Of a stretch of DNA of 64,000 nucleotides, positions 44,446-53,226 are shown one piece after another. Position numbers and translations under genes: made by a program. Within the stretch, counting starts at the first letter, position 1. Every line of letters starts with the position of its first letter. A model generated the notes under the pieces. That model saw only the letters and a program-made list of their open reading frames with translations. It did no database searches and was not told the origin of the DNA. This stretch comes from Nocardioides sp. BP30 (GTDB taxonomy: Bacteria; Actinomycetota; Actinomycetes; Propionibacteriales; Nocardioidaceae), in the NCBI RefSeq assembly GCF_029873215.1, contig NZ_CP123620.1, forward strand, positions 2,418,001-2,482,000. The letters are read 5' to 3'.

Positions 44446-45882
44446 TCAGCTCAGATACTGCGACAGCCCGCGGGCGACGTACTGCCCATGGCCTTTGCGC
44501 CCGACGTAGCCGGAGTCGTCGACGACCACCGCACCGCGCGACATCACCAGGTCGACGTGGCCGTCGATCTCGAAGCCCTCCCACGCGGAGTAGTCCATGT
44601 TCATGTGGTGGGCGGTCCGGCCGGGTCCCATCCCGATCGAGGTGTGCCCGCTCGGGTCGTAGACCACGATGTCGGCGTCGGCTCCGGGCGCGATGACCCC
44701 CTTCTTGCCGTACATTCCGAACATCCGGGCCGGCGTGGTCGAGGTGATCTCGACCCATCGCTCTAGGGTGATCTCGCCGGTGACGACGCCCTGGTACATC
44801 AGGTCCAGCCGGTTCTCGACCGAGCCGATGCCGTTGGGGATCTTGGAGAAGTCGTTGCGGCCGAGCTCCTTCTGGTCCTTCATGCAGAACGGGCAGTGGT
44901 CGGTGGAGACCATCTGGATGTCGTTGGTGCGCAGGCTCTGCCACATCGCGTTCTGGTGCCCCTCGGCGCGCGAGCGCAGCGGCGTGGAGCAGACCCACTT
45001 GGCGCCCTCGAGGGTGCCCCACCGCTCGCTGACAGCGGCGAGCTGCTCCTCCAATGAGAGGTAGAGGTACTGGGGGCAGGTCTCGCCGAAGACGTTGAGG
45101 CCGCGATCGCGCGCTGTCGCGATCTGCTCGACGGCCTGCTTGGCAGAGACGTGCACGACGTACAGCGGTGCGCCGGTGAGGTCGGCGAGCATGATCGCGC
45201 GGTGGGTGGCCTCCTCCTCGGCCTGCCACGGACGGGTGATGCCGTGCCAGTACGGCGTGGTCTTGCCAGCGGCGATCGCCTGCTGGACGAGGACGTCGAT
45301 GACGGCGCCGTTCTCGGCGTGCATCATCATCATCGCTCCGTTCTCGGAGCCCTTCTGGAAGGCCCGCAGGATCTGGCCGTCGTCGGAGAGGAAGACGCCC
45401 TTGTAGGCCATGAAGAGCTTGAAGCTGGTGACCCCCTCGGAGATCAGCTCGTCCATCGCGGTCAGGCTGCTGTCCTGGACGTCGGAGAGGATCTGGTGGA
45501 AGCCGTAGTCGATGGCGCAGTTGCCGGCGGCCTTCTCGTGCCACAGGTGGTACTGGTCGAGCACGTTCTGCTCCGGGTACTGCACCACGAAGTCGACGAT
45601 CGTCGTCGTGCCGCCCCACGCCGCGGCGCGGGTGCCGGTCTCGAAGGTGTCGCTGGCGAAGGTGCCGCCGAACGGCATCTCCATGTGGGTGTGGGCATCG
45701 ACCCCGCCCGGGACGACGTACTTCCCGGTCGCGTCGATGGTGCGGTCCGGCGCGATGGGGCCGAAGGGGATGGCGCCCGGCTGGATCAGCGCGACGATCG
45801 TCTCACCGTCGACGAGGACGTCGGCCTGCGTACGCCCGGTGGCGCTGACGACCGTCCCGCCGGTGATCAGGGTGGTGCTCAT
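44446..45882 (-). CDS. hydA: Dihydropyrimidinase / hydantoinase
   Basis: The 478-residue amidohydrolase opens dihydrouracil, dihydrothymine or hydantoin rings. Zinc ligands H64 and H66 are in VDAHTHMEMPFGG, the lysine expected to be carboxylated is K155 in SFKLFMAYKG, and further ligands lie in MMMHAENG, YVVHVSAKQAVEQI and STDHCPF. ATG 45882 overlaps the nitrilase stop by 4 bases. Together with the nitrilase it forms two consecutive steps of reductive pyrimidine degradation. A dihydropyrimidine dehydrogenase is not in the window. Confidence 0.93.
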   Translation of the reverse strand: MSTTLITGGTVVSATGRTQADVLVDGETIVALIQPGAIPFGPIAPDRTIDATGKYVVPGGVDAHTHMEMPFGGTFASDTFETGTRAAAWGGTTTIVDFVVQYPEQNVLDQYHLWHEKAAGNCAIDYGFHQILSDVQDSSLTAMDELISEGVTSFKLFMAYKGVFLSDDGQILRAFQKGSENGAMMMMHAENGAVIDVLVQQAIAAGKTTPYWHGITRPWQAEEEATHRAIMLADLTGAPLYVVHVSAKQAVEQIATARDRGLNVFGETCPQYLYLSLEEQLAAVSERWGTLEGAKWVCSTPLRSRAEGHQNAMWQSLRTNDIQMVSTDHCPFCMKDQKELGRNDFSKIPNGIGSVENRLDLMYQGVVTGEITLERWVEITSTTPARMFGMYGKKGVIAPGADADIVVYDPSGHTSIGMGPGRTAHHMNMDYSAWEGFEIDGHVDLVMSRGAVVVDDSGYVGRKGHGQYVARGLSQYLS

Positions 45883-46727
45883 GCCTGCGGGATCCGGGTG
45901 TAGGTGTCGGGCCGGCGATCGCGGTAGAACTGCCAGTCGTCGCGCATCTGCTGCACCATGTCCAGGTCGAGGTCGCGCACGAGCAGCTCCTCCTTCTCGC
46001 TCGAGCCGCGCTCGCCGACGAAGTTCCCCCGCGGGTCGATCACCTGGCTGGTGCCGTAGAAGTCCACGGCCTCCTCGCCGTACTCGTTGTCCTCCCGACC
46101 GACCCGGTTGGGCTGGAGCACGAAGTAGCCGTTGGCGACGGCAGCGCAGGGACCCTCGACCTCCCACAACCGGTTGGACAGGCCCGGCTTGGTGGCGTTC
46201 GGGTTGAAGACCAGGTGGGCGCCGTTCAGCCCGAGCTCACGCCAGCCCTCGGGGAAGTGCCGGTCGTAGCAGATGTACATCCCGACCTTGCCGATCGCCG
46301 TCTCGAAGACCGGATAGCCCAGGTTGCCGGGGCGGAAGTAGAACTTCTCCCAGAACTTCTCCAGGTGCGGGAGATGGTTCTTGCGGTAGGTGCCGAGGAT
46401 GGTGCCGTCGGCGTCGACCAGCACCGAGGTGTTGTAGTAGACCCCGGTCTCGGCCTCCTCGTAGATCGGCAGGATCATCACCTGGCCGAGCTCCTTGGCC
46501 AGTGCGGCGAAGCGCTGCACGATCGGCCCGTCGGCCGCCTCGGCGTACCGGTAGTACTTCTTGTCCTGCGTGATGCCGAAGTAGGGCCCGTAGAAGAGCT
46601 CCTGGAAGCACATCGCCTGGGCTCCCTGCGCGGCGGCGTCGCGGGCGAACTGCTCGTGCCTGTCGAGCATCGACTCCTTGTCGCCGGTCCACGTCGTCTG
46701 CGAGATGGCAACCCTGACAATCGACAT
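45879..46727 (-). CDS. Nitrilase-family amidohydrolase, probable beta-ureidopropionase
   Basis: The 282-residue protein has the nitrilase catalytic triad E43 (CFQELFYGPYF), K116 (YRKNHLP) and C153 (MYICYDRHFPEGWREL). It probably hydrolyses N-carbamoyl-beta-alanine made by the downstream dihydropyrimidinase, a reaction inferred from the operon. AAGGCTGCAGC before ATG 46727 gives only a weak ribosome binding site. It is the first gene of the operon, and a palindrome about 100 bases upstream may be its operator. Confidence 0.9.
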   Translation of the reverse strand: MSIVRVAISQTTWTGDKESMLDRHEQFARDAAAQGAQAMCFQELFYGPYFGITQDKKYYRYAEAADGPIVQRFAALAKELGQVMILPIYEEAETGVYYNTSVLVDADGTILGTYRKNHLPHLEKFWEKFYFRPGNLGYPVFETAIGKVGMYICYDRHFPEGWRELGLNGAHLVFNPNATKPGLSNRLWEVEGPCAAVANGYFVLQPNRVGREDNEYGEEAVDFYGTSQVIDPRGNFVGERGSSEKEELLVRDLDLDMVQQMRDDWQFYRDRRPDTYTRIPQA

Positions 46728-46828
46728 GCTGCAGCCTTCCGACGGTCGGCGTCGTGACTACGGCGCCGTGGTTTCCTGAGCTGGTTCTCGCTCCACCATG
46801 GCACGTACGGCGCACCCGTGCACCGACT

Positions 46829-46840
46829 ACTTTGCAAAGT
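46829..46840. promoter_or_regulatory. 12-bp palindrome upstream of the pyrimidine degradation operon
   Basis: ACTTTGCAAAGT is a perfect palindrome, AT-rich against its surroundings, in the 328-base gap between the divergent nitrilase and DUF6221 genes. It could be an operator for the catabolic operon. Apart from this and GGTACCGGTGCC near 46930, the gap shows no clear feature. Confidence 0.4.
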
Positions 46841-47055
46841 CTCCCCAGATGTAACGACGCCGAAATGCGGGCGCCTCGCGGTGGGCCGGCGCCGCACCTG
46901 ACCCTCTCTGCTGGGCGTGTCGCCACCCCGGTACCGGTGCCGAGCACCCATCCGACCGCCGGGGTGGCTCCGGATAACGCAGGAGGGGTCGCACGACCCG
47001 CCGAGACGGCGCGGACGGGAGGTCGCGCCGGGGGTCATCCGAAGGGGAGCGAACG

Positions 47056-47406
47056 GTGTCTCTACCCACTGCGAGGTCGACGTTGACCGAGTTCCTGCTC
47101 GCCCGCATCGCCGAGGACGAGGCGTCGGCGCGCGCTGCCGGCGGCCTGGCCTGGCTCGATGGCGATCATCCGACCCGGTCGGCGGTCATCGCGGATGCGG
47201 CCGGTGATGCGGTCGTCTACAGCGAGGGGATCGCGTGGGAGCCGCAGGCCACCCATATCGCCCGCTGGCACCCCGCGCGCGTGCTGGTCGAGTGCGAGGT
47301 CAAGCGGCGCCTCATCGCCGAACACCTCGAGCCGTGCCCGACCCTGCGACTGCTCGGGCTGACCTACTGCGACCACGAGGACTATCTCGAGGACTGGCGT
47401 CCCTAG
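47056..47406 (+). CDS. DUF6221 family protein
   Basis: The 116-residue protein has LTEFLLARIAEDEASARAAG, ATHIARWHPARVLVECEVKRRLIAEH and LRLLGLTYCDHEDYLEDWRP, the pattern of DUF6221, found in many copies in Streptomyces and Nocardioides genomes and phages. Function is unknown. AAGGGGAG precedes GTG 47056. It converges with the LuxR gene 2 bases after its stop. Confidence 0.75.
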   Translation: MSLPTARSTLTEFLLARIAEDEASARAAGGLAWLDGDHPTRSAVIADAAGDAVVYSEGIAWEPQATHIARWHPARVLVECEVKRRLIAEHLEPCPTLRLLGLTYCDHEDYLEDWRP

Positions 47407-47408
47407 CG

Positions 47409-48416
47409 TCAGTGCCGGATCGGGGAGCGGGGCGCGGGCACGTAGCAGCCGTCCCGCTCGGCCTGGACGGCCGCCAGCGTCCGCGACGGCGCGTCGAGCT
47501 TGTGCAGGATGTGCTCGACGTGGGCGGCCACGGTCCGCGGGGCGAGGGCGAGTCGGCGCGCCACCTGCTGGTTGGACAGTCCGTCGACGATGTGCCCGAG
47601 CACCTCGAGCTCGCGGGAGGTCAAGCCCCGGCAGTCGCCGTCGGGACTGACGAGCAGCGTTCCGAGCACGAAGGCGGGTACGTCGGCGGCGGCGAGGACC
47701 GTCATGCGGACATGGCCGCCGGCACCACCGTCGTCCACCGGCCACATGAACGATCGGTACACCTGCCCGGCCAGGAGCGCGTCCCGGGCGACCTCGACGA
47801 CCGGGCACCGCGCGTCCAGGAGCTCGTGGCGCTCAAGGCCCGGAAGCGGCTGGAGCGTCCCGTCGCGGAACAGCACGGCGCCGGAGGTGGCGCCCTGCAC
47901 GAGCCGTGCGGTGGCGAGGACGGAACGCATGGGGGAGACCCCGCCGGCGACCAGTGGGGCGAGCCGCGCCATGGTGGCCCGTACCGCCGGCGAGGGCGGA
48001 TCGCCGCTGAAGAACAGCAGCGTGAGGATGCCGAGATAGGGGCCGCCCGGTTCGAACAGCGGCACCCCCAGCCCCTCCCGGAAGCCGGTCGGGATCAGGC
48101 AGTCGGTCCAGGTGGGCAGCTCGTCCACGGGGACGGCCAGATCCGCCAGGCTGAGCGGCGGCCGGTTCCTGGTGAGGCCGGCGTCCCGGATGCTCTCGGC
48201 GACCGCCGGCCGGGCGAGGTAGTCGAGGACGGGCTGCTCGAGACCGGTGCTGGCCACGGTGGCGTACACCTTGGCGTCCGGATCGGCCAGGGCCAACCAG
48301 GTCGCCCCGGGCGGCAGCCAGCGGGTCAGCCCGTCCACGAGCCGCTGCGCGCGCTCGGCCAGGGGCGCGCCGGTCGAAGCGACGTCGGTGAGCGATGCCA
48401 GGGGCGGACGGGGCAC
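47409..48416 (-). CDS. LuxR family regulator with GAF-like sensor domain
   Basis: The 335-residue protein has an N-terminal region resembling one or two GAF folds (TWLALADPDAKVYATVASTGLEQPV, GFREGLGVPLFEPGGPYLGILTLLFF). It ends in a LuxR/GerE DNA-binding domain (GLTSRELEVLGHIVDGLSNQQVARRLALAPRTVAAHVEHILHKLDA). GTG 48416 is preferred because GGGAGGGAG lies 4 bases upstream; GTG/ATG at 48470 would add 18 poorly conserved residues. It is divergent from the zinc alcohol dehydrogenase cluster and may control it. Confidence 0.83.
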   Translation of the reverse strand: MPRPPLASLTDVASTGAPLAERAQRLVDGLTRWLPPGATWLALADPDAKVYATVASTGLEQPVLDYLARPAVAESIRDAGLTRNRPPLSLADLAVPVDELPTWTDCLIPTGFREGLGVPLFEPGGPYLGILTLLFFSGDPPSPAVRATMARLAPLVAGGVSPMRSVLATARLVQGATSGAVLFRDGTLQPLPGLERHELLDARCPVVEVARDALLAGQVYRSFMWPVDDGGAGGHVRMTVLAAADVPAFVLGTLLVSPDGDCRGLTSRELEVLGHIVDGLSNQQVARRLALAPRTVAAHVEHILHKLDAPSRTLAAVQAERDGCYVPAPRSPIRH

Positions 48417-48672
48417 GTCGGCTCCCTCCCAGTAGCAGGGATCCACGGGCGCAGCGGCCGGTCCCCTCACCTATGCCTTCGACCACTGCTGGCTGGCAAG
48501 CGACGCCAACCAGCGGCGTGGTACCCGCTCGTTCGGGCCGACACTCACGACACGCCGAGCGGTCTCAGTGCCCGCACCGTGGGCATTTCTGCCGATATCG
48601 GACCGGCCGCGCGGATCCGTGTAATCGAGGTGAGCCCACGGTGGGAGACAGACGCGGAAGGAGACGACCGAG

Positions 48673-49827
48673 ATGAAGGCAGTGGTGTACGAGGGGCCGA
48701 GGAAGGTCAGCGTGAAGGATGTGCCGGACGCGCGCATCGAGCGTCCGACCGACGTGCTGGTTCGGATCACATCGGCGAACATCTGCGGCTCGGACCTGCA
48801 CATGTACGAGGGGCGGACCGACTTCGAGCCCGGCCGCTGGTTCGGGCACGAGAACCTCGGCCAGGTGGTCGAGGTCGGGGACGGGGTCGACAAGGTCAAG
48901 GTGGGCGAGTACGTGGTCCTGCCGTTCAACATCGCGTGTGGTCACTGCAAGAACTGCGAACGCCAGCTCACCAACTACTGCCTGACGGCCCAGCCGGAGC
49001 CGAGCATGGCCGGCGCGGCGTACGGCTTCGCCGACATGGGTCCGTACGGCGGAGGGCAGGCGGAGCTGCTGCGCGTGCCGTGGGGCGACTTCAACTGCCT
49101 GCGGCTCGGGGAGGACGCCGAGCAGCGCCAGACCGACTACGTGATGCTGGCCGACATCTTCCCGACCGGCTACCACGCCACCGAGCTGGCAGGGGTGCAG
49201 CCCGGCGACCAGACGGTCATCTACGGCGCCGGCCCGGTCGGGCTGATGGCGGCGCTCTCCGCGACGATCCGCGGCGCCAGCAAGGTGATGGTCGTCGACA
49301 GGCACCCCGACAGGCTCCGCCTCGCCGAGTCGATCGGGGCGATCGCCATCGACGACTCCCAGGTGGATCCGGTCGAGGCGGTCCTGGAGCAGACCATGGG
49401 TCTGGGCGCTGACAACGGCTGTGAGTGCGTCGGCTACCAGGCGCACGAGCCCAGCGGGGAGGAGCACGCGAACCTCACGATGAACCGGCTGGTCGCCTCC
49501 GTGCGCTTCACCGGGAGGATCGGCAACGTCGGTGTCTTCGTCCCGCAGGACCCCGGGGCGAAGGACGAGCTGGCCAAGCAGGGCAAGCTCGCCTTCGACT
49601 ACGGCATGTTCTGGTTCAAGGGGCAGCACATCGGCAGTGGCCAGGCCCCGGTCAAGAAGTACAACCGGCAGCTGAGGGACCTGATCGCTGCCGGCAAGGC
49701 CGAGCCGTCGTTCATCGTGAGCCACGAGTTGCCGCTCGACCGGGCGCCCGAGGCCTACCAGCACTTCGACAGCCGCGACGACGGCTGGACCAAGGTCGTG
49801 CTGCACCCGGCGATGGCAGGCGCGTGA
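48673..49827 (+). CDS. Zinc-dependent alcohol dehydrogenase (glutathione-independent formaldehyde dehydrogenase type)
   Basis: The 384-residue medium-chain dehydrogenase has catalytic zinc ligands in NICGSDLHMYEG and GHENLGQVVEVG, a structural zinc site (CGHCKNCERQLTNYC) and the NAD motif YGAGPVGLMAAL. The long form with TDYVMLADIFPTGYHATELAGVQPGD and FFVSH-like C-terminal block resembles Pseudomonas formaldehyde dismutase and formaldehyde dehydrogenase. AAGGAG is 9 bases before ATG 48673. It heads a plus-strand cluster with a DJ-1/PfpI protein and another dehydrogenase, suggesting aldehyde or stress detoxification. Confidence 0.87.
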   Translation: MKAVVYEGPRKVSVKDVPDARIERPTDVLVRITSANICGSDLHMYEGRTDFEPGRWFGHENLGQVVEVGDGVDKVKVGEYVVLPFNIACGHCKNCERQLTNYCLTAQPEPSMAGAAYGFADMGPYGGGQAELLRVPWGDFNCLRLGEDAEQRQTDYVMLADIFPTGYHATELAGVQPGDQTVIYGAGPVGLMAALSATIRGASKVMVVDRHPDRLRLAESIGAIAIDDSQVDPVEAVLEQTMGLGADNGCECVGYQAHEPSGEEHANLTMNRLVASVRFTGRIGNVGVFVPQDPGAKDELAKQGKLAFDYGMFWFKGQHIGSGQAPVKKYNRQLRDLIAAGKAEPSFIVSHELPLDRAPEAYQHFDSRDDGWTKVVLHPAMAGA

Positions 49828-49828
49828 C

Positions 49829-50404
49829 ATGGCGACGACGCTGGATGGACGGCGGGTGGCCATCCTCGCGGCCGACGGGGTGGAGCGGGTCGAGCTGGAG
49901 CAACCCCGGCAGGCGCTGGACGACGCCGGAGCGAGCACCGAGGTGCTCTCGATCAGCAGCGGCAAGATCCAGGCCCGTGACCACGACCTGAAGGACGCCG
50001 GCACCTTCGCCGTCGACCGGCTCGTCGGGGAGGCCTCGGTCGAGGACTACCACGCGCTGCTCCTGCCGGGTGGGACGGTGAACCCCGACAAGCTGCGGAT
50101 GGAGCCGGCCGCGGTCGAGTTCGTCAGACGCTTCGTGCAGTCGGGCAAGCCGGTCGCGTCGATCTGCCACGGCCCCTGGAACTTCGTCGAGGCCGACGTC
50201 GCGCGGGGCCGTCGGCTGACCTCGTGGCCCAGCGTGCGCACCGACCTGCGCAACGCCGGTGCCGAGGTGGTCGACGAGGAGGTGGTCACCGACGGCAACA
50301 TCACCACCAGTCGCTCACCCGACGACCTGCCCGCGTTCTGCGAGCGGATCGTGCAGGAGTTCGCCAAGGCCCCGCAGGGCGCTGGAGCGGGAGGCCGGGC
50401 GTGA
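49829..50404 (+). CDS. DJ-1/PfpI family protein (type 1 glutamine amidotransferase fold)
   Basis: The 191-residue protein has the nucleophile C113 in SICHGPWNFVEADVARGRRLTSWPS and an Asp/Glu partner in RVAILAADGVERVELEQP. These features match the YhbO/PfpI group, involved in glyoxal and stress protection. It begins 1 base after the dehydrogenase stop, so the two are cotranscribed. Whether it acts as a protease or as a deglycase/glyoxalase cannot be read from the sequence. Confidence 0.88.
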   Translation: MATTLDGRRVAILAADGVERVELEQPRQALDDAGASTEVLSISSGKIQARDHDLKDAGTFAVDRLVGEASVEDYHALLLPGGTVNPDKLRMEPAAVEFVRRFVQSGKPVASICHGPWNFVEADVARGRRLTSWPSVRTDLRNAGAEVVDEEVVTDGNITTSRSPDDLPAFCERIVQEFAKAPQGAGAGGRA

Positions 50405-50513
50405 CGTCGTCGGTTCAGAGCGTCGCCACCCAGGCGGCCCGCGGCGCCGGAACCCTTGCCCGGCAGGTGCGGTCGGCCCTCAATCCCGCTGTCGCCCACC
50501 CTGCCGGCGTGAG

Positions 50514-50696
50514 CGCACCCAGCAGCACGGGCACCGCTACATCCCCGAGATCCTCGACCGGATGAGCCGGGACGAGGTGAGGACGGAGCATCTGGCCACC
50601 CATGTGATGCCTCTCGACGACGGCCCGCGGGGCTACCGGATGTTCAAGGCGGAGGAGGACGGGTGCGTGCGCGCCGTGTTCCGCCCGGGTGGGTGA
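50514..50696 (+). pseudogene. 3' remnant of a zinc alcohol dehydrogenase
   Basis: In the frame ending at TGA 50694-50696 the translation QQHGHRYIPEILDRMSRDEV continues through LATHVMPLDDGPRGYRMFKAEEDGCVRAVFRPGG. This is the C-terminal 60 residues of a class of zinc alcohol dehydrogenases (usual form GQMHGQRYIP...DGPRGYEMFK). No N-terminal or NAD-binding part is present upstream, where the DJ-1/PfpI gene ends at 50404. It is therefore a leftover from deletion or recombination between dehydrogenase copies in this cluster. Confidence 0.7.
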
Positions 50697-50753
50697 GCAC
50701 GAAAGCGCTGGAAGGGTCTTGGTCGGCACACGAATCGGTTGCGAGAGGTGAAC

Positions 50754-51902
50754 ATGCGCGCGATGGTCTACCGCGGTCCCTACCGGGTCCGCGTCGAGGA
50801 GAAGGACATCCCGACGATCGAGCATCCCAACGATGCCATCGTGCGGGTGACCCGGGCGGCGATCTGCGGGTCCGACCTGCACCTGTACCACGGCATGATG
50901 CCGGACACGCGGGTCGGACACACGTTCGGTCACGAGTTCATCGGCGAGGTCCAGGAGGTCGGCTCGTCGGTGCAGAACCTGCAGCGCGGTGATCGGGTCA
51001 TGGTGCCGTTCAACGTCTTCTGCGGCACCTGCTACTTCTGCGCCCGGGGGCTGTACTCGAACTGCCACAACGTGAACCCGAACGCAACGGCGGTGGGTGG
51101 CATCTACGGCTACTCCCACACCTGCGGCGGCTACGACGGGGGTCAGGCGGAGTACGTCCGGGTGCCGTTCGCCGACGTGGGGCCGGGGCTGATCCCGGAC
51201 TGGCTGGACGACGACGACGCGGTGCTGTGCACCGACGCGCTGCCCACCGGGTACTTCGGCGCCCAGCTCGGCGGCATCGTCGAGGGCGACGTCGTCGTGG
51301 TGTACGGCGCCGGACCGGTGGGCCTCTTCGCCGCGCGGTCGGCCTGGCTGATGGGCGCCGGAAGGGTGATCGTCGTCGACCACCTCGACTACCGGCTCGA
51401 GAAGGCACGCGACTTCGCCCACGCCGAGCCGATCAGCTTCACCGAGCACGGCGACGTGGTCCGGCACCTCAAGTACCTCACCGAGGGCCTCGGGGCCGAT
51501 GTCGTCATCGACGCGGTCGGTGCCGAGGCCGACGGGAACCTCCTCCAGCACGTCACCGCGGCGAAGCTGAAGCTCCAGGGCGGCTCGCCGGTGGCGCTGA
51601 ACTGGGCGATCGACACCGTCCGCAAGGGCGGCACCGTCTCGGTCATCGGCGCGTACGGTCCGCTGTTCAGCGCCGTGAAGTTCGGCGACGCGATGAACAA
51701 GGGCCTCACGCTCCGGATGAACCAGTGCCCGGTCAAGCGGCAGTGGCCACGCCTCTTCGAGCACCTGCGCAACGGCTACTTCAAGCCGAGCGACGTGGTC
51801 ACCCACCACGTCCCGCTCGAGCACATCGCCGAGGGCTACCACATGTTCTCGGCGAAGCTCGACCACTGCATCAAGCCCATCGTCGTCCCGTCCGCGGCAT
51901 GA
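50754..51902 (+). CDS. Zinc-dependent alcohol dehydrogenase
   Basis: The 382-residue medium-chain dehydrogenase has ICGSDLHLYHG and FGHEFIGEVQEVG for the catalytic zinc, CGTCYFCARGLYSNC for the structural zinc and YGAGPVGLFAARSAW for NAD. It is distinct from the first dehydrogenase and shares the MKAMVYRGP-like start of the threonine/glucose dehydrogenase-like group. ATG 50754 follows GAGAGGTG; TTG 50739 in frame is less likely. It lies after the dehydrogenase remnant and before a small membrane-tail protein with a 16-base gap. Confidence 0.87.
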   Translation: MRAMVYRGPYRVRVEEKDIPTIEHPNDAIVRVTRAAICGSDLHLYHGMMPDTRVGHTFGHEFIGEVQEVGSSVQNLQRGDRVMVPFNVFCGTCYFCARGLYSNCHNVNPNATAVGGIYGYSHTCGGYDGGQAEYVRVPFADVGPGLIPDWLDDDDAVLCTDALPTGYFGAQLGGIVEGDVVVVYGAGPVGLFAARSAWLMGAGRVIVVDHLDYRLEKARDFAHAEPISFTEHGDVVRHLKYLTEGLGADVVIDAVGAEADGNLLQHVTAAKLKLQGGSPVALNWAIDTVRKGGTVSVIGAYGPLFSAVKFGDAMNKGLTLRMNQCPVKRQWPRLFEHLRNGYFKPSDVVTHHVPLEHIAEGYHMFSAKLDHCIKPIVVPSAA

Positions 51903-51918
51903 CCCAGGGGAGAGCCCG

Positions 51919-52488
51919 ATGACCTACACGCCTCAGAAGCCGCCGATCGCGGAGAACAGTGACGCGTTGAGGGCACGCATCCCCGGCTGGGGTGCCGACC
52001 TCGACCCGGCCGACCGCCCGTCGGTCCCGCGCGAGCGATTCGACCCGACCTTCTCCGGTGCTCACTGGGAGTACCCCGAGCAGCAGCCGGAGAAGTGGCC
52101 GCGGGAGAGGTCCGTCGAACACACCCAGCTCCCTCCGGTGTTCGGGACGTCCTGCCCGCCCAAGGGCCTGTCGGGAGCCATCCGGAGGTTCGCCTACGCG
52201 AAGTACAGCGAGGGGCAGGCCGCGCACTGGCTGCTGCTCATCGCCGGCGACCGGGTGGATGCGCTCGAGAGCGGCCTGGTCTCCCTGCTGACGCTGCGCC
52301 CGGACAACCCGATCACCGAGACCGGGATCGTGGCCGAGGTGACCCGCCACGGCCTGCGGTCGCGCCTGGGGCATGGCCGCGCCGACGTCAAACACCAGTG
52401 GATGGACCCGCTCATCGTCGGCGCCCCGTGGATCGGCGGCGGCGCGGCGGCGTACCTCCTGGTGCGACGTATGCGTCGGCGTTCGTAG
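51919..52488 (+). CDS. Uncharacterised protein with C-terminal membrane helix
   Basis: I do not recognise a named family for this 189-residue protein. The first 65 residues are Pro- and charge-rich. A conserved-looking core follows (LPPVFGTSCPPKGLSGAIRRFAYAKYSEGQAAHWLLLIAGDRVDALESG). The C-terminus has one hydrophobic helix (PLIVGAPWIGGGAAAYLLVRRMRRR) with a positive end, suggesting a tail-anchored or peripheral membrane protein. It starts 16 bases after the alcohol dehydrogenase with GGGGAGAG upstream, so it belongs to the same transcript. Confidence 0.75.
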   Translation: MTYTPQKPPIAENSDALRARIPGWGADLDPADRPSVPRERFDPTFSGAHWEYPEQQPEKWPRERSVEHTQLPPVFGTSCPPKGLSGAIRRFAYAKYSEGQAAHWLLLIAGDRVDALESGLVSLLTLRPDNPITETGIVAEVTRHGLRSRLGHGRADVKHQWMDPLIVGAPWIGGGAAAYLLVRRMRRRS

Positions 52489-52560
52489 CGACGCGATCGG
52501 ACGGCGTGCTCGCATGATCCGGGCGTCACGAGCCGGACGCAGGGAGGGGAGAGGGGTCCA

Positions 52561-53226
52561 GTGACCGCAGAGCTCGGTACGGACGCGAGCGCCAGACGCA
52601 TCCTGTCTCCCCGTCGCTCACTGGTCAGCCTGGTCATCGGTCTCGCGGCGGGCGTCGTGGTCGCCGTGGTCGCCTCCCCACGGCTGCTGCCCCTGGTGAC
52701 CTGGACCGTCACGGTCGCCGTCCTGCTCACGTGGGTCTGGCGGATGAGCTGGGCGCAGGACTCGGACGGGACGAAGCGTCTCGCGGAGCAGGAGAGCACG
52801 ACGAGATCCGCTGACGTCTGGCTGCTCGCCGCGGCTGTCACGAGCCTCGCCGTGGTCGTGGTGGCGCTCGTGCAGTCCAGCAGCCAGCGCAGCGGCACCG
52901 CCGTCGCCTCGGTGCTGCTCAGCGTCCTCAGCGTCACACTCTCCTGGGCGCTGGTGAACACCGTTTACGCCTTCAAGTACGCGCGCCTGTACTACCTCGA
53001 CGAGCCCGACACGGGCGGGATCGACTTCAAGCAGCAGCATCCCCCGACGTACAGCGACTTCGCGTACATGGCCTTCACGGTCGGCATGTCGTTCGCCGTC
53101 TCGGAGACCGAGCCCACCTCCACCCGGATCAGGCGGGTGGCGTTCGGCCACGCCCTGCTGTCCTACGCGTTCGGCACCGGGGTGCTCGCTGTGGCCATCA
53201 ACCTGGTGACCAATCTGGGTCAATGA
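52561..53226 (+). CDS. DUF1345 family membrane protein
   Basis: The 221-residue protein has about five membrane helices. LVNTVYAFKYARLYYLDEPDTGGIDFKQQHPPTYSDFAYMAFTVGMSFAVSETEPTSTRIRRVAFGHALLSYAFGTGVLA is the DUF1345 signature region. Its function is unknown. GGGAGAG lies before GTG 52561. The last 7 bases overlap the convergent downstream gene. Confidence 0.82.
   Translation: MTAELGTDASARRILSPRRSLVSLVIGLAAGVVVAVVASPRLLPLVTWTVTVAVLLTWVWRMSWAQDSDGTKRLAEQESTTRSADVWLLAAAVTSLAVVVVALVQSSSQRSGTAVASVLLSVLSVTLSWALVNTVYAFKYARLYYLDEPDTGGIDFKQQHPPTYSDFAYMAFTVGMSFAVSETEPTSTRIRRVAFGHALLSYAFGTGVLAVAINLVTNLGQ

Noticed and set aside
50401..50565. Open frame starting at a GTG that overlaps the DJ-1/PfpI stop
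   Set aside because: The overlap looked like coupling, but the product is low-complexity and the downstream part in another frame is clearly a dehydrogenase remnant.
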